DNA of 10,356 bases from Paratractidigestivibacter sp963630635 (lineage in GTDB: Bacteria > Actinomycetota > Coriobacteriia > Coriobacteriales > Atopobiaceae). The notes beneath the pieces were generated by a model. The model was not told the origin of the DNA, did no database searches, and saw only the letters and a program-made list of their open reading frames with translations. Location of the stretch: contig CAVGOA010000063.1 of the NCBI GenBank assembly GCA_963630635.1, forward strand, positions 1 to 10,356. Reading direction: 5' to 3'. Within the stretch, counting starts at the first letter, position 1. Every line of letters starts with the position of its first letter. Position numbers and translations under genes: made by a program. Below, one piece after another: positions 1 through 7,304 of the stretch.

Positions 1-299
1 CCCGCCGCGCCCTTCTCGCCGTCTGCGGCCGCACCGGCATCGGCACCCGCGTCCGCAGGCAGAAGCTCCTGCAGCGCTGCGTAGACGCCCGGCACCTCGG
101 CGCCGATGATGCACTGGTACTGGCCGCCGCCGTGAGCGACGTTGATGACGCCTTCGATGGCCTTGACCTCGGCGTCGTTTGCCAGCGACTCGTCTGCCAG
201 CGTAAGACGCAGGCGCGTGGCGCAGTGCGTCGAGGCCTTGATGTTGGCCGCGCCGCCCACCTTCTCCAAAATCTGGGCGGCCACCTTCTTGTGGTCCAT
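1..299 (-). CDS. PTS permease, EIIB domain (glucose superfamily), N-terminal part
   Basis: This is the first 99 codons of a phosphotransferase-system sugar permease; the rest lies left of the window. The visible part is a complete EIIB domain. It begins MDHKKVAAQILEKVGG and carries the motif H25-C26-A-T-R-L-R. In this family the Cys accepts phosphate from EIIA and passes it to the incoming sugar. The later segment GGGQYQCIIGAEVPGVYAAL matches the C-terminal strand and helix of EIIB. From about residue 82 an Ala/Asp/Gly-rich stretch looks like a linker, presumably leading into the membrane EIIC domain. This EIIB-first order is usual for sucrose, trehalose, beta-glucoside and N-acetylmuramate permeases, and the sugar cannot be told from this fragment. 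The ATG at 299 is preceded by a strong AAGGAGG five bases upstream. The flavoenzyme gene ends 113 bp upstream on the same strand, so read-through is possible. The family call is firm; the substrate is unknown. Confidence 0.9.
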   Translation of the reverse strand, partial: MDHKKVAAQILEKVGGAANIKASTHCATRLRLTLADESLANDAEVKAIEGVINVAHGGGQYQCIIGAEVPGVYAALQELLPADAGADAGAAADGEKGAA

Positions 300-304
300 A
301 CGTT

Positions 305-311
305 CCTCCTT
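305..311 (-). promoter_or_regulatory. Ribosome-binding site of the PTS gene
   Basis: The minus strand reads AAGGAGG followed by a five-base spacer and then ATG at 299. This near-perfect anti-16S match fixes the start of the PTS gene. Confidence 0.8.
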
Positions 312-332
312 ATACTTGCGGCCCGCCGCACC

Positions 333-344
333 GGTCGCGCGACC
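333..344. promoter_or_regulatory. 12-bp perfect palindrome upstream of the PTS gene
   Basis: GGTCGCGCGACC is a perfect dyad ending 34 bp before the PTS start codon. In this 113-bp intergenic space it could be an operator for a sugar-responsive regulator or a small hairpin in the mRNA leader. No regulator gene is visible next to it, and a good sigma-70 promoter could not be picked out here. The dyad is seen directly; the function is a guess. Confidence 0.3.
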
Positions 345-369
345 AAGCCTTTTCCCACTTGCTTATCAA

Positions 370-388
370 CCGGCCAGCACGCGGCCGG
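370..388 (-). terminator. Weak hairpin downstream of the flavoenzyme gene
   Basis: CCGGCC (370-375) and GGCCGG (383-388) form a 6-bp GC stem with a 7-base loop, 25 bp past the flavoenzyme stop on the minus strand. A second small hairpin (402-414, AGGGC/GCCCT) overlaps the stop codon itself. Neither is followed by a clear U-tract, so this is at best a weak or factor-dependent terminator and partial read-through into the PTS gene is plausible. Confidence 0.25.
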
Positions 389-412
389 CCAGAGCGCGGT
401 CAGGGCGCTGCC

Positions 413-2407
413 CTACAGCCCCGCTGCCACGACGTGGCCCTCCTCGACCGCCGCGGCGATCTTGCGCGCACGCACCGCGTCGCCGATTTGATAGACCTCG
501 GGCACAACAAAGCGCAGCTCATCGGCCAAGTCGCTCACCGGGCGGTAGCCCACGGCCAGCACGACTGCGTCGCAGGCAATCCTCGCCGGCTCCCACGCGC
601 CGTCGACACCCGCCACCTCGACGTCGATGTAGCCCTCGCCCACACCGGCCAGCCTTGTGCCCGCGTGCACCTGGGCGCCGGTCGCGGCCAGCGTCGCCAG
701 CTGCTCGTCTCGCGTCACATAGCTCGCGTCGAGAAGAACCTCGGGCCGCATCTCGACCAAGTGGCAGGCGCACTCGGCCGCGGCAAGCACGCTCACGGTC
801 TCGCAGCCCACCAGGCCACCGCCAATAACGGCGACCGCGCCCGAGACCTTCTCGCTTCCATCAAGAACCACATCGGCCAAATGGGCAAACCCGCTGTCCA
901 GGGCCGTCGCCAGACCCGGAACCGGCGGCACGATCGGCTCGGCGCCCACGGCCACGATCGCCGCGTCGGGCTCGAGCGCCGCCACCGAGGCCGGCGTTCC
1001 CTCGACCCCCACGCGCACCTTCACTCGCGAGCACTCCAGCTCAAAGCGCAGGTAGTCGCGGTAGGCCAGGTACTGCTTCTTGTAGGCCGGCGCAGCGACG
1101 ATGCCCAGCTTGCCGCCCACCTCGCGCCCGCGCTCAAGCAAGATGACCTCGTGCCCGCGACGAGCGGCCGTAAGCGCCGCCTGGATGCCGCCGGGACCCG
1201 CGCCCACGACGACCACGCGCTTCTTCTCGCACGCAGGCACCACACCGCCCTCGAACTCGTGGCCCAGCTCGGCGTTGACGGCGCACTTGGCACCCTTGCC
1301 CTCCCACAGCGTGTGCAGGCAGTAGTTGCAACGCAGACACTGGCGGCGCGGCAGCTCTCGCCCATAGCGCTCTACCAGGTCGGGGTTGGCGATCCACATG
1401 CGGCCCATCGAGAAGAAGTCGGCCTCGCCGCGCTCGAGCATCCCCTGCATGGCAACGGGATCGTCCAGGCGATTCTCAAAAATGCAGGGCTTCTGTACGC
1501 CCGCCTTGAAGCGCGCGAAATTCTCGATGTAGGGCGTGTTGTCGTGGTAGCAAGACGGCACGATGTTGGACTGATCGTAGTAGTTGCCAATGCGCAGCTG
1601 GTAGGCGTCTACGAGGCCACGGCACTCAAGCTCGCGGGCCACTTCGATCTGGTAGTCCACCGTGACGCCCGCGCAGGGCGCGACGCCGGCGGGCAAGAGG
1701 TCGTCCATGTTGACGCCCAGGATAATGGGGTAGCCCTCCCCCACCTCGGCGCGCACAGCCTCCAAGGTCTCAACAAGAAAGCGCATGCGATTTTGGGGCG
1801 TGCCGCCGTACTCGTCGCTGCGCTGGTTCCACGCCGGCGAGAGAAACTGGTTGATCAGATAACCGCCCTGGCCCATGACCAGCAGGCAGTCGAAACCGGC
1901 GCGCTTCAGACGCCCGGCCGCCTCGGCATACGTGCGGATCATGTGGGAAATCTCGGCCTTCGTCATCTCTCGGGCACGCAGGCTTGGGTCGTACTGCGTC
2001 TGGCACTCCGAAGGCGCGATCGCGTCGATGCCGGGCTGCGGCGTGTCGTAATAACGCCCCGAGCCCATGGTCAGCTCGCAGCCGATCTTGGCGCCATAGA
2101 CGTGCACCATATCGGCCGCCTCGGCGAACTCCTTGATGCGCTCGTCTCGGTCGATCAGCGGAAACTGCATGTCATAAGGGTAGGGCATGACCTCGCGTTC
2201 GGCCTGCACGGCGCAGGTGAAGATCAGGCCGCAGCCGCCCTTGGCGCGCGCCTCGAAGACCTTCGCGTGACGATACGTGAGCGTCGAGTCAAACGAGTTG
2301 CCCGTGAAGTACTTGAAGTCCATCGGCGCCATGCAAATGCGGTTCTTGAGCCGCATACATCCGATGCTCGCGGGTTTAAGCAGGTCACCGTACGTGTTCC
2401 AGGTCAT
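413..2407 (-). CDS. NADH:flavin oxidoreductase, 2,4-dienoyl-CoA reductase / BaiCD-like (OYE family)
   Basis: A 664-residue cytoplasmic flavoenzyme of the three-domain type seen in 2,4-dienoyl-CoA reductase (FadH), trimethylamine dehydrogenase and the bile-acid enzymes BaiCD and BaiH. These reduce or oxidise C=C bonds next to a carbonyl or thioester. Residues 1-350 are the FMN-binding TIM barrel, including MGQGGYLINQFLSP (178-191) and DEYGG...NRMRF (198-210). Cys357, 360, 363 and 375 (C-x2-C-x2-C-x11-C) bind a 4Fe-4S cluster. Residues about 397-664 form the FAD/NAD(P)H half, with VGAGPGG (401-407), a second Rossmann motif IGGGLVG (528-534) and the closing IGDA (641-644). The usual HGAHGYL motif is MGQGGYL here, as in FadH. 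The FadH GIGWHEAR segment appears as RIGNYYDQS (272-280), putting Tyr where FadH has its catalytic His. The start at 2407 follows GGAGAGGA; an upstream in-frame Met would add 13 unlike residues. The family is firm, the substrate unknown. Confidence 0.92.
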   Translation of the reverse strand: MTWNTYGDLLKPASIGCMRLKNRICMAPMDFKYFTGNSFDSTLTYRHAKVFEARAKGGCGLIFTCAVQAEREVMPYPYDMQFPLIDRDERIKEFAEAADMVHVYGAKIGCELTMGSGRYYDTPQPGIDAIAPSECQTQYDPSLRAREMTKAEISHMIRTYAEAAGRLKRAGFDCLLVMGQGGYLINQFLSPAWNQRSDEYGGTPQNRMRFLVETLEAVRAEVGEGYPIILGVNMDDLLPAGVAPCAGVTVDYQIEVARELECRGLVDAYQLRIGNYYDQSNIVPSCYHDNTPYIENFARFKAGVQKPCIFENRLDDPVAMQGMLERGEADFFSMGRMWIANPDLVERYGRELPRRQCLRCNYCLHTLWEGKGAKCAVNAELGHEFEGGVVPACEKKRVVVVGAGPGGIQAALTAARRGHEVILLERGREVGGKLGIVAAPAYKKQYLAYRDYLRFELECSRVKVRVGVEGTPASVAALEPDAAIVAVGAEPIVPPVPGLATALDSGFAHLADVVLDGSEKVSGAVAVIGGGLVGCETVSVLAAAECACHLVEMRPEVLLDASYVTRDEQLATLAATGAQVHAGTRLAGVGEGYIDVEVAGVDGAWEPARIACDAVVLAVGYRPVSDLADELRFVVPEVYQIGDAVRARKIAAAVEEGHVVAAGL

Positions 2408-2412
2408 GCGCG

Positions 2413-2420
2413 TCCTCTCC
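2413..2420 (-). promoter_or_regulatory. Ribosome-binding site deciding the flavoenzyme start
   Basis: GGAGAGGA on the minus strand lies five bases before the ATG at 2407. No comparable site precedes the upstream in-frame Met at 2446. The 2407 start also begins directly with the conserved N-terminus of the family. Confidence 0.7.
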
Positions 2421-2513
2421 AATGTAAGCGGCGCGCACGGCCCCAAAACATCCCAGCACCCAAAGCGCGCCTAGTCCCTGCGATAAAGCATCGCGCGCTC
2501 GCCGGATTCGTTC

Positions 2514-2529
2514 TGTAGCCTGGGCTACA
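2514..2529. promoter_or_regulatory. 16-bp palindrome, probable Crp/Fnr-type operator
   Basis: TGTAGCCTGGGCTACA is a perfect dyad with two 7-base arms and a 2-base centre. Written as half-sites it is TGTAG-N6-CTACA, the same geometry as the classical CRP site TGTGA-N6-TCACA. It lies between the divergent flavoenzyme and Crp/Fnr genes, centred about 114 bp from the former start and 108 bp from the latter. A further half-site-like GGGCTA (2533-2538) repeats the one at 2522-2527 one helical turn away. Binding by the adjacent regulator is inference from geometry and position. Confidence 0.6.
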
Positions 2530-2585
2530 CAAGGGCTATTTTGTTGGGGAGAAGACCGTCGCGGCCGCAGGCAAGCGACGACCCT

Positions 2586-2615
2586 GTGCCCATCCGTGCC
2601 CATCCGCGCCCAACC
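2586..2615 (+). repeat. Three tandem 10-bp repeats before the regulator gene
   Basis: GTGCCCATCC occurs twice in direct succession (2586-2595, 2596-2605), followed by a degenerate third copy GCGCCCAACC (2606-2615). They end 13 bp before the chosen start codon of the Crp/Fnr gene and cover the alternative GTG start at 2596. The repeat may be an iterated protein-binding site or a slippage product. Confidence 0.5.
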
Positions 2616-2616
2616 C

Positions 2617-2622
2617 GAAAGG
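2617..2622 (+). promoter_or_regulatory. Ribosome-binding site deciding the regulator start
   Basis: GAAAGG lies six bases before the ATG at 2629. The in-frame GTG at 2596 has only CCC/ATCC repeat sequence ahead of it and no purine-rich site, so 2629 is preferred. Confidence 0.5.
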
Positions 2623-2628
2623 CCGTGC

Positions 2629-3306
2629 ATGCTCGCGCCCCGTTACCTCTACAAAGGCGATTTCTCCCCCTTCTTCGACGCCCTTCTCGCCCAAAAACAC
2701 GCCGAGAAGACCTTTGCGCGAGGCGAGCAGCTTTGGCGGCCCGGCGAGTTCATCGAGCGCGTCTATTACATCGAGGAGGGCATCGCCCGCACGTCCTTCA
2801 TCAATTCCGACGGCAGGCAGAAGGCCCTGTTCTACCACGGCAGCGGCATGGTCTTTCCTGGCTGCCACGAGTCGCAGTTTGCCATCGAGCGCTCGCTGGT
2901 GACCGAGGCGGTGCGCCCGGTGCGCGCCCTGGAGTTTTGCCGTGCGGACTTTTTGGAGCTCACCCGGCGCGTGAGCGGCCTGGGCGCCGCGATGTTCGAG
3001 AACTACGCCCGCTACATCAATGTCTTGATCTTCGAGACGGCCCACCAAGACGCCAACAACGGCCTGGTCAAGCTCTGCAACTTGCTGGAGCTTCTGGCCA
3101 GAGACGCCGGCGGCGAGACGTGCGCGACCCGCGTCGAGTGCTCCCAAGAAGAGCTTGCCCAGCTGCTGTCGATGAACCGCGTGAGCGTCGCGCGCCTGAT
3201 GGGCGAGCTTAGCGCGGCGGGCGTGGTGTCCACACACCGCGGCTGGGTCCAGATCTTGGACCACCAGGCCCTTCTCGCCAGGTGCAGCGGCGAGGTCGCG
3301 CTTTAG
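2629..3306 (+). CDS. Crp/Fnr-family transcriptional regulator
   Basis: A 225-residue DNA-binding protein with the Crp/Fnr layout: a cyclic-nucleotide-binding-type beta-barrel (about residues 25-110), a long dimerisation helix (about 111-145) and a winged helix-turn-helix. The HTH is clear: CSQEELAQLLSMNRVSVARL (161-180) followed by MGELSAAGVV (181-190). It corresponds to the family pattern T-x-E-E-L-A-x-x-x-G-x-x-R-x-T-V-x-R. The sensor domain lacks the F-G-E...R-S phosphate-binding signature of cAMP-binding CRP; the equivalent stretch reads about MVFPGCHESQ (74-83). It also lacks the N-terminal Cys cluster of FNR, so the signal is unknown and cAMP is unlikely. The gene is divergent from the flavoenzyme with a Crp-geometry palindrome between them, which suggests control of that gene and possibly autoregulation. 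A GTG start at 2596 would add 11 residues but lacks a ribosome site. Confidence 0.9.
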   Translation: MLAPRYLYKGDFSPFFDALLAQKHAEKTFARGEQLWRPGEFIERVYYIEEGIARTSFINSDGRQKALFYHGSGMVFPGCHESQFAIERSLVTEAVRPVRALEFCRADFLELTRRVSGLGAAMFENYARYINVLIFETAHQDANNGLVKLCNLLELLARDAGGETCATRVECSQEELAQLLSMNRVSVARLMGELSAAGVVSTHRGWVQILDHQALLARCSGEVAL

Positions 3307-3349
3307 GGCCGCCGGGTGCTTCTCGCCGCCCTCGCGGCCCCTGGATTTT
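3306..3349 (+). terminator. Probable rho-independent terminator of the regulator gene
   Basis: GGGCCGC (3306-3312) pairs with GCGGCCC (3334-3340), and an inner GGG (3314-3316) pairs with CCC (3329-3331) across small bulges. The stem is followed by CTGG and a short TTTT. It starts at the last base of the stop codon. The T-tract is short, so efficiency is uncertain. Confidence 0.5.
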
Positions 3350-3414
3350 GCCACACCCCCTACCGTTCGCCGAAAAGAGCGCGTTTGCGCAGGTCGCGGG
3401 CAAAAATTGACACC

Positions 3415-3442
3415 GTGACACGTCGGGACCTTGCGTTAATCT
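3415..3442 (+). promoter_or_regulatory. Candidate sigma-70 promoter of the surface-protein gene
   Basis: GTGACA (3415-3420) and TAATCT (3437-3442) are separated by 16 bp and would place the transcript start near 3449, about 30 bases before the ATG. A perfect -35 box, TTGACA (3407-3412), lies 8 bp upstream as part of a TGACAC-CG-TGACAC direct repeat, but its spacing to the same -10 is too long (24 bp). This is the only good candidate in the 174-bp gap between genes. Confidence 0.45.
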
Positions 3443-3466
3443 GAACAAGTCAGCGCACTTGCGACT

Positions 3467-3473
3467 AAGGAGG
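3467..3473 (+). promoter_or_regulatory. Strong ribosome-binding site of the surface-protein gene
   Basis: AAGGAGG with a seven-base spacer to the ATG at 3481. Directly upstream (3448-3466) AGTC/GACT and GC/GC can form a small hairpin ending at the first base of the site. An alternative pairing is CAAGT/ACTTG (3446-3450 with 3457-3461). Confidence 0.75.
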
Positions 3474-3480
3474 CGGCCCC

Positions 3481-6400
3481 ATGGAAAGCCAGCCCAAGCA
3501 CCTGTCCGCAAACGCCAACCGCGCAGCACGTCGCCGCTCAAAAGACAGCGACGCGACCGCCCTCATGCCCAATCCCACGGTTTCTCGCCGCACCTTCTTG
3601 AGCGCCACCGCAGTCGTGGGGGCCTTGAGCTTCCTTGGCTCTCTTATCTCGCCCAAGGGCACCGTGGTCAACGCCTATGCAGACGAGGCTGGAAACACGC
3701 ACTTTAGCGTCTATGTCCTGGGCAAGGACGAGGTCCCCGTCATGGCCATGCGCCAGACCGCCACAGGCAACGTGGCCGTGGGCGGCGTGAAGGTCACCAT
3801 CACATCTCTCTACAACCAAAAGCAGGTCAGCGTCACCACCGGAGCCGACGGCTTCGCGCCCGTCCACATCCGCGACCTGTCCTTCCAGTGCGAAGAGGAC
3901 GACGCGGATAGCTACGCTTTCTACGGCTCGGTCACGGCCCAAGCCGAAGGCTACCGCGATATCCACTATGTGGAGGAGTACTTCGAGTCCGCGGTGCCCG
4001 CCGCGCAAGACGGCAGCCGCCCCAACGCCCTCGAGATCCCCCTCGAGGTCGACGACGGTAGCTCCTACCTGCTCAATGTCTCTATGGACGACATCGACAT
4101 CCTCCACAGCACCGCGCCCGCGCAAGTAGGCGACTACAACGATATCCAGCACACCGTCTCTGTCGAGATTGTCCGCGCCGCGACCTCTGCCTCGACCGAC
4201 GTCCCCGTCTCTCTCATCGTCGACGACGCCGAGTGGGCTAGCACGACCGCCATCCAAGACGTCGACAACCCAAAGGTCTCCAAAGCTTCCTTCACCGACT
4301 ACTACCTCTCCAAGATCCAAGCCGGCCAAAAGCTCAAGCTTCGCTTCCAGGTCTCTGGCGAGAAGGCCAAGACCGTGACCCTGCCGCTCGAGTTCGAGCC
4401 CGCCATCATCCTCGAAGGAGCGTTTGGCTCGGGCTCGGGCTCGGGCAAGCTCCAGTGCGCGCCCGGCATCGACATAGCCGAGCAGGTCGAGCGCCCGGGG
4501 CTCATAGGCATGGCCTGGTTCTTTGGCGAGAGCGACACGTTCTCTTATGGCATCCCCGGCCTTCCCATAGAATTCTTTAGCGACGTCGCCGGCAACTTTG
4601 GGTTTGCCATCACGGCCTTGTCCTGGCAGTTCTATAAGAGCAGGGACGGCGAGAAGATCACAGACACCGAGAAGCTCAAGAAGTACGGCGGAAAAGCAGG
4701 CATGGCCGCCATGGACAGCTGGCGAGAGAAGACCATGGAGTATGCCCTGGACAATCTCTTGGATGCCTACGGGAGCGCCAGCGACAACCATGGGTTTGGA
4801 GCCTCTAAATTCTCGAGGAGCCTCTCGTTTAGCTTCGAGCTTACGGTAAGGGGAACGGCCAAGTGCCAGTACGTCGATAAGGAAGCAAAGAAGGGCGACG
4901 TTACGGGCAGCGCTTTTCTCGGTGCCAACGGCAGATTTGGCCTAGACATCGCTTTTGGGTGGCAGCTCGTGCTTCTCTACCTGCCCGTCTACGTCAACGT
5001 CGACCTCTCGGGCAGCCTCACGATCCGCCTTGGCCTGGGTCTTAACTTCAAGGACTGGCTCTTGGATCCCCAATGGAACACCACAGGCGTCTCGTTCGTG
5101 GTCGTCGCCTGCGTTCAGGCCGGCCTATCTGTTGGTTTGGGAATCCGCGGCCTGGTGGGAATCGGTGTCCGAGGCTACGCAAGCGCCACGGGCTCGTTGA
5201 ACGTCCACAAGGAAAACAACCCCACGGCTATCGTTACCGGCGCCGCCGAGGCCGGCCTGCAGCTGTTCATACAGTCCCTCTTTTTCTACAAGAGCTTCTT
5301 GATCTGTCATCCCGCCTACACCGATGTCTCAAACAGGGAGAAGAGCGTCGCCACGGCACTGGACAACATGCAGAATTTGGTCGACCCGTCGAGCCTGGAC
5401 CTCTCGGACGCAAGGCCCGTCTCGCAGAGCGCGCTTCTCGCAACAAGGGAGTTCGAGTCGGCCGTGAGCACGGCGCCCGAAGTCAGCGTCGCCGCCGAGG
5501 CCGACGACGAGGCGACCGTTGGCGTCTCCCACGCAATGCCCGAGACCTTCACGCGCACCCGCGACCGCATCCTCGTGGCAAGGTCTCCCCTTGTGGCCCC
5601 GGGTCCCCAAAGCGCCCAGGGCTTCGCCAGCCCCTACGGTGCCCTTGATGCCAACGGCGAGGTTCTTCTCGGCGCCTCGTCCTCCTTTACAAGCGACCTT
5701 GCCGCCGCGGACCACCAAGACGCCTTCAAGTCCGTCAAAACCTATAACCCGCGTCTGGGCCTTGTCCCTGTCGAGCAGGAGATTCTCTACGACAAGGTCT
5801 TTGGCAACTCGCATGTGCGCACCTTTGTGGGCAGCTCGTGCTACTCAAGCAGCCCCGAGAAAAACACCGTCATGGCGCGCCTGGTCACCGTCTCTATCCC
5901 CGACAATGCCGGGCAGACCTGGACCCGAACCCGTGTCCACCTGCGGCCCTGGGATGCCGAGCAGGGCAAGTTTGGCGGCGAGCAGATCCTCAACTTCAAG
6001 GTGGACGGCCTTGACGCCAAGGACCGCTACGATGTCGACTTCGACCTGGACGTCAGGGAGTACAACGGCCAGACTATCCTCGCCATTGCCGTCACGAGCA
6101 TCAAGGTTGTTGGCAACGAGGAGGTCGACTACAACGCGGCCGCGGACAGGCAGTTTGTCACTTTCTTGACCTGGGACATCGACAGCGGCAAGCTTCTCTG
6201 GTCCAAGTCGCTCTATACCGTTCTTGCCGAGCAGAACCGCTCGACCTACCACCCGCGCGTGCTCTTCCAGGGCGGCGACGCCACCAGCACCGACCTTGTG
6301 TGCTTCTACTACCAGCGCAAGGAAGTTGGGGCGACCTCGGACGAAGGTATCTTTGCCTCGGCCTACGAGAATCTGTACGACGACAACTACACGCCGTTTA

Positions 6401-7304
6401 CGCCCCGGGGAGTCGAAGACTCGATCTGCATCTGCCCGAACGACTCCGGAAGCCAATACGCCGGGGAGAACTACGAGATCGCCTGCGCGGCCCGCGCCGA
6501 CACGAAGAACCCCGACTACATGATCACGGCACGCATCGCCGTGGCTCGCCAATCAAAGAACGGCGACGTCGCCATCACCGCAGTCAAGTACGGCCTGCGC
6601 TGCTGGACGGAGGACACGCTGACCCTCAACGAGGTTGCGAGCATCTCGCCTCTTGGTAAGCAGGATAGCCCACATCTGTTCTCCTACACCTTCGACAGCG
6701 ACAAGCCCGGCGAGAAACTGAATCACGTTATCAACTACGACGCCGCGACGCGCAAGCTCTCCGCCGTCGAGACCTCCGGCTACACCACAGACTCCAACAT
6801 CTTCGCCTCGGCGGACGGCAAGCGCCTCTACACCGTGCGTCTGAGCGAAGGCTCAAACAACAAGCTTGACGACGATGCCCGGGCTGCGATCGACGCGGGC
6901 GCGGTGTTCTCAAGCTCGGTCCACTATGTGCCTCAAACGGGCGCCAACTTTGGCGGCGCCGCGACCGATAGCGACCAGCGCGAGCCCGTCTACCAGCTGC
7001 TCGAGTCGCGCTGGATCGAATCTTTGGGCGCGTTCCACGAGTTCTACCCCATCGCGCGCCTCTCCTTCTCGCCCGACAACTCGAGCATCCTCACCTGCGC
7101 AAACGGACGGCGCGACTTTGTGATGGCAAGCCTCACCGGTCTGCCCCAGATGGAAGACGCCGCCGACAACCCCGAGGTCGACGTCAAGGCCGACATCTAT
7201 CACGTGAGCGTCCCCGACGTCGTGGCCATCCAGTGCGAGAGTGTCGCCGTCACCTCGCCGTTCGCGGCGGCGGGCGACACCGTGACCTACGAGGTTGAGG
7301 TCTC
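3481..7304 (+). CDS. Very large Tat-exported surface protein, C-terminus lost in assembly gap
   Basis: At least 1,274 residues are visible before the run of N. A long basic N-terminus leads to SRRTFLSATAVVGALSFLGS (35-54), a twin-arginine signal, with a likely cleavage after AYA (65-67), so the folded protein should be exported. Residues about 95-135 (GGVKVTITSL...TGADGFAPV) resemble a Cna-B/carboxypeptidase-regulatory beta-sandwich. A GSGSGSG linker (316-322) precedes a region (about 340-610) rich in Gly and in strands that alternate polar and hydrophobic residues, for example VQAGLSVGLGIRGLVGIGVR (545-564). Residues about 685-1220 carry propeller-like repeats: TWDIDSGKLLWSKSL (897-911), ASADGKRLYTVRL (1109-1121) and SFSPDNSSILT (1195-1205). 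The last visible stretch, VTSPFAAAGDTVTYEVEV, looks like the start of a DUF11/CARDB-type Ig-like domain. The gene has its own candidate promoter and ribosome site. Export is well supported. Ligand or enzymatic role is unknown, and no catalytic motif was recognised. Confidence 0.88.
4426..4446 (+). repeat. Hexanucleotide repeat encoding a Gly-Ser linker
   Basis: Three and a half copies of GGCTCG encode GSGSGSG inside the surface protein. The unit is six bases, so gain or loss of copies would keep the frame and only change linker length between the N-terminal beta-sandwich part and the Gly-rich domain. Confidence 0.6.

Noticed and set aside
359..2518. A 719-codon open frame on the plus strand opposite the flavoenzyme gene
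   Set aside because: Its residue make-up is the Arg/His/Ala-rich pattern of the antisense frame of a GC-rich gene, no domain is recognisable, and the minus-strand protein has clear conserved motifs throughout.
3407..3412. TTGACA as the -35 box of the surface-protein promoter
   Set aside because: The only reasonable -10 (TAATCT, 3437-3442) is 24 bp away, too far for sigma-70; GTGACA at 3415 has better spacing.
3538..4791. A 417-codon minus-strand frame opposite the surface-protein gene
   Set aside because: Valine/glycine/aspartate-rich shadow of the GC-rich sense frame, with no ribosome site or motif.
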